Position numbers and translations under genes: made by a program
Source of the DNA: Lucifuga dentata
Lineage: Eukaryota; Chordata; Actinopteri; Ophidiiformes; Bythitidae
Assembly: GCA_014773175.1 (NCBI GenBank)
Contig: VXCM01002611.1
Coordinates: 62,001 to 126,000, forward strand
Length of the DNA stretch: 64,000 nt
Direction: 5' to 3'
Notes under the pieces: generated by a model
Told to the model about the DNA's origin: nothing
The model's database searches: none
Seen by the model: only the letters and a program-made list of their open reading frames with translations
Part shown: positions 13,861 to 23,400 of the stretch, in pieces
Position numbering within the stretch: the first letter of the stretch is position 1
Layout: each line of letters starts with the position of its first letter

Positions 13861-16800
13861 GTTCGAGCGACCAAAGAATCTCCAGGAGAATGGCAGATGT
13901 TAGTTTGGTTTTGGCGTCAGAAAGTCTCCAAAACTACGATCAGACGCCACCAGGCTGATTGAGAAAAATGTTTCATGATGAGAATTTCTTTTTTTCCTTC
14001 AATTATTTTATTTAATTAACTGTTATGTTGTTGTTAATATTTTCAGTGAAAGATCAAGAGGATAAAGAATAAAGACATTTGTTTTTCACAGCCCATTTTT
14101 ACCAAGGCTGGCAATATTATGCATTGTACATGCATATGACTATAACATCTACAGTCTCTGTGACATTTGTCACTGAGTTGCCACAACTCAGTGACAAAAT
14201 GTTTCTCTTTTGATAAAGGGAAAGTATATGAATGATGATCTTTGGCACTGGGAGGAGGCAGCTCGTGTCTTATCATACACAAGCAGCCAGTGTCAAGTCT
14301 CTGGCAGGCGACTAGGTGCTCATCTGTTAATGCTAGATCTGTACTTGGACTTTATGATAATCAGAAAAATTCAGAAAATCCTTACAATTAAAAGTAATGC
14401 TGAATTAGTTGGACTTTGATAAATATTGTATTCAGATTGTGGCACATTTTGTTCTCTCAATCAATCAATCAATCAGAGCTTTATTGTCAAGCCATCCATA
14501 TGGAAGTACACAGGCGGGCTGAAATACTGTTTCTCCAGGACCTCCTGGTGCTACATTTAGCACAGCGCATGTAGACAAGAAGACAAGACAAAGAGCGTAG
14601 ACAAGACAATAGTGCAAAAGAACACTTTTGCACTGTTCTGGATAGGGCAGAATTTTATTGGAGTAACAGTCTGTGCAAAAGCATTTGCAGTTCCATAAAG
14701 TGGGGTTGTGCATTTTGGCATGTTCAACAGAGTTTTAAGGATCACACCTCACTCTCCACACTCATCTTAACTGACCTTTGACCAGAGCTTTCATAAACCT
14801 TTTTCCCATTGTGGCTTTATGACCTCACAAACATTATCTCAAGGTTAAGATGTGGCCAGCTGTAAAGCTTTTAGCAGAGCAACTCTTTCTGCAGAGATGG
14901 TAGAACACACCAGTAAGTGCTAAGCCTACTCCCACCACACACAGATATACACACACTAATCCACTGGTCAGATATGTGTGCAAGTGCTGCTAGGTGTGTG
15001 CATAAACATAATGTAGGGATGAAATGATATGTCCTCAATGAAATATTGTTGTTATGGAGGAGGTATGAATGAACAGGAAACTCCTTTCTGTGAACATAAC
15101 TTGAGCATGAGTCACTTCAGCCTATTGGCAGATAAAGAACAGTGTGCCCCCTGCTGTTCATGAGGGGTTATTGCATTCCATCAGATGTTGAAATGTGTTG
15201 GGGATTCGTTTCAGTTTGAGCTGTTGTGGATGTTAACAAAATAATTATGTAAAATGTACACAAGTTCATACAGTGTCATAATACCATGTGTTTTCTGAGT
15301 GTTTCTCAATCTACTTACCTGTGTGTGTTTCCTGTCTGTCTCTTAGGCGTCCACATCCTGATTGCTGTTGGAGCAGTGATGATGGTGGTTGGGTTTCTAG
15401 GATGCTATGGTGCCATCCAGGAGTCCCAGTGCCTGCTGGGAACTGTGAGTCGCAACACTCAAACCTACCTTACGTGACTTTAACTTGTCATTAACCAATC
15501 AAATCAAACCTCATGTTAACCTCAAACAATCTTAGCCCTGTAAAGCCTGACCCATGAAATAATTACCAGAAAATTCAAATTTTTTGCAATTTATTTCTTT
15601 ATTGAACACTTTTAAAAACTCAAAAAAAAAAAAATTCTGAAACTTTTTTTTTTTGNTTTTTTTTTTTTTTTTTTGTATCACATTTGATACATCAGGCATT
15701 CATTTATTAACTCAGCAGGATTTAAACTGGTTCTTTTTTTATTTTTATGTTTTAGATACGATATAATAAGCATTTTGGTCAGTAACTGATCATGTTGATG
15801 ATGTAGAGATTTCAGAAAATCATGTATCAAATGTGTCACAAATGGCTTTATAGGGTTAAAAGCTTAAAGGATCATTGTGCATGTTTCAGCCCAATATATA
15901 CAATCCACATACATGTTACATTACTGACAACCATTTCCCAAAGATGTACTACTTCAACAGTAAATTTCACATTGTTTTTCCTACCTTCCAGACTGTCATT
16001 GGTTTCAGTTCATTCCAGACGCTATAAAAATCAACTTGTAGAGACTTGAAACACGATTGAGATGTGTAATCTCAAGCGAAACAACATGCCTAAGGATAAA
16101 CAACATGTATAAATAAGGTTTTTTGTCAAAGTGACTTTGACAAAAAATTTTTTAATCGACCCAACACGGAGCTGCATGGAAGACGATGTATTTCTCCGCC
16201 AGGAAATATAGTCCCAGGAGAAGACGGCTTTTACCANAGCTGCATGGAAGACGATGTATTTCTCCGCCAGGAAATATAGTCCCAGGAGAAGACGGCTTTT
16301 ACCATGAAATTAAAATGACCGTGCCTTTTACAATTGAGAAAAACTGTTAGAAGGCGAAACGTTGAATTTTAAGGGGGTGTATCATCTGAACATTTGATTT
16401 AGGAAGATTAAGGGATTTGAAAAAATAACAGGAAAACTAAGATACGGGTTTATGTTTTGAAAATTGGTTGTCAGAAACGATTGTATATACAGTATTGGGT
16501 TCAAACATGCACAATCACTGGTATGGTCCTTTAATGTTCATTGCCGTAACATACACTGAGACTATTAAGGCTCAGAAAAGACAGTAAAAATGATTCACAA
16601 TGATTCATTCATTTGATTTACTAACTGCAAGTTCATAGATTGCTTAAATATGTCAACTGTTTTGTTTTATGACTGTCCCTGTATATTTCACTCACAGGAA
16701 GCTGAAAGTAAAAGTTTGTGTCTTAATTTGTGTCTTGCAGTTTTTTGCCTGCCTGGTGATCCTGTTTGCCTGCGAAGTTGCTGCTGGAATTTGGGGCTTC

Positions 16801-19800
16801 ATGCACAAAGACACAGTGAGGCTGCAACACATTCACACACTCTTACGCTAAGGCTTGGCGTGCGCAATTTTGAGCCCAAAGGAAATACAGATAACAGAGC
16901 TTTAAAATTGCAAATTTCATGAAATTAAGGTCTCAGAAAGTTAATATCTAAACAAAGTTATTAGATATTATCTTCTTCCACCTTGTTCTGTTTCACTGCA
17001 ATAATGTAAGTTGCATTCGTTGGTGTTTAGTCATAGCAAAGCTGGAAAGAGTTTAATAAAATGAGACAAATAGAGTGAATTGCTCTGTTTCAACAACAGA
17101 TTTATGTTTTTCCTTGTTTTTTGCTGTTTAACAGTTACACAGAGGATTAAAGTTTACAGTCTTGAAAAATCAAGAAACCACATTTTCCCCACCAGCTTTC
17201 CTGTGGGTTTATAGTGCAGCGAAGGTCTGTCAGGCTAATGAAAGCCTGACAGATTTTCCATTTCGTTCTGCAATGTAAATGACACCTGTACACATTTCAG
17301 CTGAAAATTCTGAAGTTTTAGCATTTGATTTCTGATTATAGTTGGAAATTGTGGTTCTGAAATCATGACGTCTTGTTGAACAAAACATAGAATCTCTGAA
17401 GCCTTTGTTTGCCTCAGCTTATTTTCATCATGTATCAAAAATGTCACTGAGCATAAGATCATCGCTACAACACTGTATGTGCAGTTTCTACTTTCTTTAA
17501 ATAATATTGATTAAGAACAGTTAATTCACTGTGACTATGTAGAAAGAGCAGCAGTCCAACAGCAATAATAACCAAAACTTAATTTATTTGATGTTTCATG
17601 TTGCTAAATCTTCCTTCCTCTGAATGCTACGTGAACGTTCCTTACAGTAAAGGGAAGTTGAAGCTGAGCTCCTGGAAACCTTCAGCGCTTGTTTTCGTTC
17701 CAACAGGTGTCAAAGGAGATGATTAACTTCTATGATTCTGTGTATGACAACGCCATGACAAACACCTTGATTGAGAAGAAAGATGCCGCAAGCTCTGTGC
17801 TGAAGGTCTTCCATGAGACGGTAATATAATATAAAATAATAATATACTTTATTTTTTATTTTTTTTATTCCTCTATGTCTGTCCCCTGAAATTAGGACAA
17901 GGCTAACCCTTACGATTTCTATTCTGTGCATGTAAGAAAGAATAAAGACCCTGTAAGTAGGTCACACCTGGGATGTTTGACAAAGCAGCAGGTGTAGAAA
18001 TGACCCAAATACAGGTCAGCTGTAATACTTAAACCCACCACAGGGTAGCGCTTTGTCAAATATAGCCTTTAAGTCAAAAGACAATCATGCAGGATATAAT
18101 GGTAAGGAAAAATAACAAAAAATAGTAGCTTTAGTAAAGCTTTTAAGTAAAGATCATTTAGGTGTTGTTGAAATGCGCAGCTCTTTGTCCTAAATTTCTC
18201 CCTGAGAAAATTATTTTGCAATTACATTTTTCTTCTCAACTGAACAAAAATCAAAGTACGTGCCAGGTGATGCATAAATGAAAAAATAGGTTTGTGTACC
18301 ATCTACTTTAAAATAATTGTAAAACTTGTGTGTGTGTTTGTATATCAGCTAAATTGGGAAATGATTGTCAGTAATGTTACGTGTATGAAAATTTAATATA
18401 TTAGATTCAGACATGCAAAATGAGTGGTATGGTCCTTTAAGGATGACTGCAATTTGCAGTTTTTCAGTTCATACAGTTGTTGGTTATTTTTTATATTCAG
18501 AACATGCATAAAAAAATTGTTAAAATAAATCTTAAGTTCAAGTGGCTTGAAATGCAGCAGAATCTTTGTCATGATTTATATCGTGATATATATCAACATC
18601 GATCAATATAAAAAAATATATCGTGATAACATTTTTTTTTTCATCTTGTCCAGCCCTAATTGTAAGTTATGGTGCAATTACAAATTATGCTCTGCAGTTG
18701 ACAACCCTCATGATAACAAAATATGTTTGAGAATTGTAGTGGAGTTTTCACTGAGCCATTAGTAAAGTTCTAAATGCAACAAAGGCTGATTTTGGTTTGT
18801 TGGGATTGTTGTTGAGTTACATGCAGAATCCTCAGACGAACAGAAGAGCAACTCAGGTTTGACTGATAGGGTGAATGATTCCAGTTCATACTGGACCTTC
18901 TTTAAATTAACATATCTCATATTTTAGTCAGCCTACAATCAGAATTAAATTTATTGATCCCTGTGGGAAAACTACGCAAAAAGTAATGAATCAAATCAGT
19001 ACTTGGTATACACAGCCAGTATTTAGAAATAAAGTATAAATGTATAAATGTATCAAAAATTTCTTGTAAAACAACAAAGAGGATGTAAGAATGTAGACAC
19101 AAGCAAAGAAAAATCAGTATGGAAACAATCAAAAATAATGATAAGTGTGTTAGTTAAAATATTGATAAGGTAAAATGTAAATGTGGGCTAATAATAGGAA
19201 ACATAGAAAACATAAGAATGTGAAATAACACCGTAAAATTTGCAGCATATAATGGATAATACTGACATTAACATATGTGAATGTGTTCTACAGGTAGAAT
19301 GTAGATGGTATAACATCCTGATCCTAAAATATCAGAACAGGCACATCCTAAAGTTTGCTGATGATCAGTAATTATCAGCGTGCTTCATGATAAAGAGGAC
19401 TTTCATGGACACTTGATGATTTTGTACAGTGGTGTGACGATCATTTCCTCACTTTGCACATATCAAAAACAAAAGATATGTCTGTTGGCTTCAGGAAAGC
19501 TTCATCTTTGCTCACACCACCCCAGGCTCTTCTCAACGGCCAGGCAATGCAGAGTGTTAAGACCTACAAATATCTTGGTACCATCAGATATGATACACTG
19601 AAATTTGATGGAAATTCTGATTTGATTTGTAAGAAGGGTCATCAAAGACTGGATTTCTTACAAAGAATCAATCTTTTCAGTGTGCACACAAAATTGACGG
19701 AGATTTTTTACAAATCGATGATAGAATCAGTCTTAACATTCTTATCGATTTGTTGGTACGGAAATCTAAGTGCTCAGAATAAGAACAGACTGAACAATAT

Positions 19801-20821
19801 TAAAAACAATATTTCAGCAAAATCATTGGTAAGCAGCAGTCTTCCCTGCCAGCCGTCTATTCTCAGCAGGTTTTGAGGAAAGCCCAGTTAATTTAAGCCA
19901 TTTCACTCCATCCTCTTAGTGGGGAAACTGAAACTCTTCCCTCAGGTTGAAGGTTTAGGCTACAGAGGGTAAAGTGCAGCAGATATAAATTATCTTTTAT
20001 CCCACATGCAATAAAGTCACTGAACTCATCCACTTTATAAACAGATTTGGATCAGTTTTAATGGTTGTATTTTGGGACTGTGCTGTGTTTTATTTATTTA
20101 TTGTGTCACTGTTTGATATGTTGTGCTGTGGCCCTGCTGCAAAACAAATTTCCCCCTGTGGGACAATAAAGGTTTGAAGTTGAAGTTGAAGTAAAGTGTG
20201 TGTTTGTGTGTTTCAGCTGAACTGCTGCGGTAAAGATAAGTTTTCCACTGTTCTGACCAAAGTTGCAGATAGCGTTGACCTGACCGCCCTCTGCCCGTCT
20301 GGATTTCAGACCGTAAGTCTCACGTCATGTTGCTCACATCATTGTCTCACAGAATTTCTTATGAGAACCCTCTTGAAATTGCTCAGATTATTATTATTTT
20401 TATTCTTCTCCGCTAAAAGTATCTGGAGCTCAGAAACTGTGAAAGCTACAGCCATGAAACTTAGCACATAGCTTCAAAAACTTCACCGCTGCTCAGGCGA
20501 CAAAACACAGCGTACACTTGATAGAAAATGGCGAGTATTTTAAGTATAGGAGCTAAAAATAAGAAAAAAGAATATGAAGCCAAAGAGATACTGAAAACAA
20601 CATGAGGCGATTCTTCTTCTTCTGCTTGACTTGAAAACTGGCAGATGACACAAAGAGTTTTTGTTTTTTCTGAACCACGTGTAAACTTTGACACTGATGG
20701 TCTTCCTGTGCAGAGCTGCCATGACAGGATCGAGGATTTGTTCTCGAATAAGATTTACCTGATTGGTATCGCTGCTCTGGTGGTTGCAGTCATCATGGTG
20801 AGTGCGTGAGGCTGCTCAGGC

Positions 20822-20862
<41 letters not shown>

Positions 20863-21522
20863 TTATCTTTCTGTAAATAGAAAATGTTTTGACGAAGATT
20901 CTCAGTCATCCAGGCGGTAGATAAGTTGTAGAAAACTCAGTCAGGTCAACTGGATTCATAAATAAAGAAATAAATAAAAACTTGAATCCAGTTGACCTGA
21001 CTGAGTTTTCTACAACGTAAATAGAAAATGCTTCTTTATTTTTATTTTTTTATTTATTTAGTTTATTTAAAAAGGGACCATGCACAAAAAACATTAATCT
21101 CAACTGACAAAAGATGCTTTGTACCAGATTTAGCTAACAGCTAGTTTCCATCTGCAGTCCCTGGGCAGGTAAACATAAAACAAAACTACCATTATACACG
21201 GACACATAACATCAGACATCATTACACACAATTACTTTACACAACCACAAATTTCAAAACAGAACAAATGTCATTCATAATCAAAGGTAAAATTAATGTT
21301 GACATGCGTGGTTGCTAAGAATCCTTTTTTTTTTTTTTTTTTCATCTTTTCTGTACTGCTGCTGCATTACGACGTGCAGCCACGTTGCACCTGGCAGCCC
21401 TGCTTCATATGTACAAACTGAGAACATCTAAGCACTGTTTTCTGTGTTCGTCCTCCCAGATCTTTGAGATGATCTTCAGCATGGTGCTGTGCTGTGGCAT
21501 CCGCAACAGCCCAGTCTACTAA
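8503..21522 (+). CDS. cd81: cd81 tetraspanin, coding exons 2-8 (first coding exon not in window)
   Basis: Four-span plasma-membrane tetraspanin that organises tetraspanin-enriched microdomains with partners such as integrins and immunoglobulin-superfamily proteins. Seven exons join in phase: 8503-8617, 15347-15444, 16741-16815, 17707-17820, 20217-20312, 20714-20797, 21460-21522. They give 214 residues plus stop. The missing exon 1 normally encodes 22 residues (cytoplasmic N-terminus and start of TM1), which would give 236 aa, the mammalian CD81 length. Visible: end of TM1 ([13 protein letters not shown]), TM2 ([20 protein letters not shown]), TM3 ([20 protein letters not shown]), large loop with CCG and two further cysteines (CPSG, SCHD), TM4 across exons 7-8, and C-terminus NSPVY, like the mammalian PDZ-ligand-type tail. 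Closest match by recall is CD81 rather than CD9 ([17 protein letters not shown]). The teleost a or b copy cannot be decided. Confidence 0.95.
8618..13622. other. cd81 intron 2, first part
   Basis: Intronic, AT-rich. It includes a CT-rich stretch (about 11020-11240) and a common fish repeat fragment near 11440-11540 (TCCACTACATTTC, TTTTTACTCCATTTACTTT). A short frame at 10692-10802 (ATGACCAAGAAG...) has no recognised homology. No exon is required here by the cd81 phase. Confidence 0.4.
13623..14120. mobile_element. foldback element, ~75-80-bp inverted arms
   Basis: Arms at about 13623-13703 and 14045-14120 are inverted copies: AAAATGGGCTGTGAAAAA at 13653 faces TTTTTCACAGCCCATTTTT at 14082, with TTGATCTTTCA and CTTGGTAAA matches on either side. 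The interior holds the GAT microsatellite. Non-coding MITE-like structure in cd81 intron 2. Confidence 0.7.
13819..13860. repeat. (GAT)n microsatellite
   Basis: About 14 tandem GAT units. In one frame they read as an Asp run, but the frame has no other support as a gene. Confidence 0.9.
14455..14650 (-). repeat. LINE-like 3' end with (TCAA)n tail
   Basis: Tandem TCAA units lead into AGAGCTTTATTGTCAAGCC, reading as a minus-strand retroposon 3' end of the kind common in fish. Family assignment is uncertain. Confidence 0.4.
15347..15444 (+). CDS. cd81: cd81 coding exon 3 (TM2 and start of TM3)
   Basis: Acceptor GTCTGTCTCTTAG, donor ACT|GTGAGT. The split codon from exon 2 (A+GC) gives Ser. It then encodes [20 protein letters not shown] and [12 protein letters not shown], the most diagnostic CD81 stretch, with juxtamembrane cysteines of the type palmitoylated in tetraspanins. 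Ends in phase 0. Confidence 0.95.
15864..16534. mobile_element. MITE-like family, copy 1 (full length)
   Basis: Begins TTAAAGGATCATTGTGCATG and ends TGGTATGGTCCTTTAA. The ends are inverted repeats and the middle contains the family markers TTCCTACCTTCCAGAC, TTGGTTTCAGTTCATTC and AATATAGTCCCA. It is lengthened by the exact 67-bp duplication around the N at 16237. Lies in cd81 intron 3. Confidence 0.8.
16741..16815 (+). CDS. cd81: cd81 coding exon 4 (TM3)
   Basis: 25 codons, phase 0 at both ends, acceptor GTGTCTTGCAG, donor ACA|GTGAGG. Encodes [20 protein letters not shown] then MHKDT. It includes the conserved Glu within TM3 and opens the large extracellular loop. Confidence 0.95.
17707..17820 (+). 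CDS. cd81: cd81 coding exon 5 (large loop, helices A-B)
   Basis: 38 codons, phase 0 at both ends, acceptor TTCCAACAG, donor ACG|GTAATA. Runs from [17 protein letters not shown] to VLKVFHET. The FYD and FHET landmarks match the helical stalk of the CD81 large extracellular loop. The middle is more diverged, as is usual for this loop. Confidence 0.93.
18354..18440. mobile_element. MITE-like family, copy 2 (right terminus only)
   Basis: TTGGGAAATGATTGTCAGTA through GGTATGGTCCTTTAA matches the right inverted terminus of the other copies. No left half is found nearby. In cd81 intron 5. Confidence 0.7.
18930..19110 (-). repeat. possible LINE 3' end
   Basis: AATTTATTGATCCCTGTGGGAAA is the reverse complement of the common fish LINE tail (TTTCCC..GGGATCAATAAA). 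The body is too diverged to classify. Confidence 0.35.
19310..20195 (+). mobile_element. 5'-truncated L2-like LINE, reverse transcriptase C-terminal part
   Basis: Degenerate frames give [42 protein letters not shown] and [20 protein letters not shown]. This is the (F/Y)ADD reverse-transcriptase core and downstream region of fish non-LTR retrotransposons. Stops and frameshifts break it. It ends GGACAATAAAGGTTTGAAG plus TTGAAG-type tandem units, and lies in cd81 intron 5 directly before exon 6. Confidence 0.85.
20217..20312 (+). CDS. cd81: cd81 coding exon 6 (CCG motif)
   Basis: 32 codons, phase 0 at both ends, acceptor GTGTGTTTCAG, donor ACC|GTAAGT. Encodes LNCCGKDKF through LCPSGFQT, giving the CCG hallmark and the third loop cysteine. 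With a 22-residue exon 1 these are about C159, C160 and C182. A LINE fragment ends only about 20 nt before the exon. Confidence 0.94.
20370..20560. repeat. unclassified interspersed repeat fragment
   Basis: TTATTATTATTTTTATTCTTC followed by GGAGCTCAGAAACTGTGAAAG and GCCATGAAACTTAGCACATA has the look of a repeat I associate with many fish loci. Boundaries and class are unknown. In cd81 intron 6. Confidence 0.3.
20714..20797 (+). CDS. cd81: cd81 coding exon 7 (loop end, start of TM4)
   Basis: 28 codons, phase 0 at both ends, acceptor TCCTGTGCAG, donor ATG|GTGAGT. Encodes [20 protein letters not shown] then ALVVAVIM. The Cys is the fourth conserved loop cysteine and IYLIGIAAL begins TM4. Confidence 0.95.
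20822..20861. repeat. (CA)n microsatellite in cd81 intron 7
   Basis: Pure CA run shortly after the exon 7 donor. Confidence 0.9.
20887..21016. mobile_element. ~130-bp hairpin insertion with 14-bp target duplication
   Basis: GTAAATAGAAAATG occurs at 20873-20886 and again at 21017-21030, bracketing the insert. The insert contains a perfect 34-nt inverted repeat (20925-20958 and 20983-21016) with a 24-nt AT-rich loop. A related motif (CTCAGTCATCCAGG..GGTAG) recurs in reverse near 43965-43990. In cd81 intron 7. Confidence 0.7.
21031..21345. repeat. repeat-like intronic segment
   Basis: AT-rich start with TTATTTAAAAAGGGACCATGC, then ACAGCTAGTTTCCATCTGCAG, resembling a minus-strand LINE 3' end seen in other fish. 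Ends with a T-run near 21327-21342. Weak classification. Confidence 0.3.
21460..21522 (+). CDS. cd81: cd81 coding exon 8 with stop codon
   Basis: 20 codons plus TAA, acceptor GTCCTCCCAG. Encodes [20 protein letters not shown], the end of TM4 and the short cytoplasmic tail. The paired cysteines are typical tetraspanin palmitoylation positions. Confidence 0.96.
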   Translation: MFEMIFSMVLCCGIRNSPVY

Positions 21523-21565
21523 AGCAACGGGCTGCCAGCGATGAAGGAATGATAGCCTCTCAGCT

Positions 21566-21566
21566 C

Positions 21567-21612
<46 letters not shown>

Positions 21613-21613
21613 N
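21566..21613. repeat. (CT)n microsatellite ending in an N
   Basis: About 23 CT units, then an N at 21613 and a short T run, in the probable cd81 3' UTR. Confidence 0.9.
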
Positions 21614-21892
21614 TTGTTTTTTTTTTTGAGAAGACAATGTAAATCATAGAGCTTTTTATTAATACTGTCAATCAATATCGTTAGTCACAGGTGCTGTTGC
21701 ATATCTGATCAGTGCTAATCTAACCTGATATGTAGACGCTGTAGTCACATTGTCACACACATGAGTTAGTCCAACTGGTGGTCCAGTCTGTTCGCCATCA
21801 GTTTCGTGTTTATTGCTTCCTTGCCTGTGAACATGATCCTGTATTCTCCTGGGTTTCATGGATGGTTTTTTTCACTGTTTATGTATAAACTG

Positions 21893-21925
<33 letters not shown>

Positions 21926-22103
21926 TAACACTGCTTTATGACTGCCTGAGCATGAATGTTATATTAGATCCTTCTCCTGTATTTCTCCTCTGTTTAAATT
22001 GCTTTAGACTGAACCAGGCAATGGTGCATGTGAACAGCATTAGTGTGCACACTCTGTTAGCTAGCATCCCTAGTGCTGGTGTGGTCATGCCACAGACAGG
22101 TGA

Positions 22104-22106
<3 letters not shown>

Positions 22107-22141
<35 letters not shown>
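22107..22141. repeat. (CA)n microsatellite
   Basis: Pure CA run in the cd81 3' region. Confidence 0.9.
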
Positions 22142-22143
<2 letters not shown>

Positions 22144-23400
22144 ACACCCACCTCTCTGCTCTAAAGACCATTGTCTTGGTTTAAATCTGTGATTTCTGCA
22201 GGAACTGACTAAAGAAGGAATTTTCTCAATGAATCTTATAAGCTCGAACCAATGTCAAAGTGACCTGATCTCTGTCATTTTGGCTTCATGAGGTCATTTG
22301 TCTGTCAGGTTTTTTCATTAGATTCATTGTTCTGTTCATTAAGTGTGCAGCACTGTCTTGAGTGCCCATTTCTCTTTGAAAATGTTCCTCTTAGTGATTC
22401 TGTAACTCTTGAGTTGCACAAATTTAACTCGTCCTTAACACAAATCCTTACATAATTTGTTTCTTTCCTCGAGCCCCCAAGGTCCCTAGCAACAAAAATA
22501 AGGGAAAACATTTTTAATACCTTCAATAATCAAAAAGTTTCAAGAAGTCGAGACACTTAAAACTCTGTAGATACTTTATCTTGTCCATTAGTTCTTGCCA
22601 GTTTCCCACTTTAGACTGGACCATAGTTTAGCTTATTCATTAAGTTTCTCTTCCTCAGTAGTCCAGTTTGTTTCCTCTTTAATAGCCACACCTTGAAAAA
22701 GAGAAAGCTGTGGGAGAAAAGTCTAACATATTTCATGCAGCTGTGTATTTGTTTGTGAAGGCAACATGATAATCAGCTTTCAGAATAATTAGTAATTAAA
22801 GTGACTCATAACCCATACCAAGAGTCAGATTAGAGCAAGTTGGCTGATATGTTACTCTATTCTAACTTTAGCATGAGGTTCTTTGAATGCATCTGTATGT
22901 CTTGTGCTCTTTTCCAGCAGACTTGTTGACCATTCACACATCAATCAGTGTTTGCTGGACACTCAGCGACTAATGAAATCGATTTTTTTTTTTTGTTGTT
23001 GTTGTACTGTTCATAGTGTAAACAAGTGGCAAGACTCCAGTTTGTAGCCAGTGTGATGTGGAAAAAGCCTGGTTTGGTGTTCTGAGTTTGGCTTGCTTTG
23101 CTCTGGCTAGCCTGATGTGATCTAATCGGATTTATCTGGTTATGTCCTGAATTAGTAAACCACCACTGACTACTTTACAGGGTGTTAACTAAGATTTTAA
23201 CATCATCAGCTTCAAAGTCTGGATTTATTGTAGAGCTGCTGTATTAGATTTCATTACTAATGTTCAGCTGCTTTGAATGTCTGCCTCTCTGCTCTAACTG
23301 CAATTTCAGTGTTATACCAGTAGAGGGCAGAGCAGTCACACCAAACAGCAGTGATTGTAAATAAACCTGCTGAGGTTCGGCCAGTCAGACAACGAGGCAG

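Larger units (their letters stand above)
21523..23400 (+). other. probable cd81 3' UTR (3' limit uncertain)
   Basis: Follows the cd81 stop with no coding signal. It contains a long (CT)n run broken by one N (21566-21613), a (TA)n run near 21899-21925 and a (CA)n run near 22107-22141. The first canonical AATAAA I find downstream is at 23360-23365, with another at 24988-24993. The true cleavage site cannot be fixed without transcripts, and earlier variant signals are possible. Confidence 0.45.

Noticed and set aside
13758..13958. Frame with an Asp run (GAT repeat) as a coding region
   Set aside because: The acidic run is a microsatellite inside a foldback element; the rest has no family resemblance.
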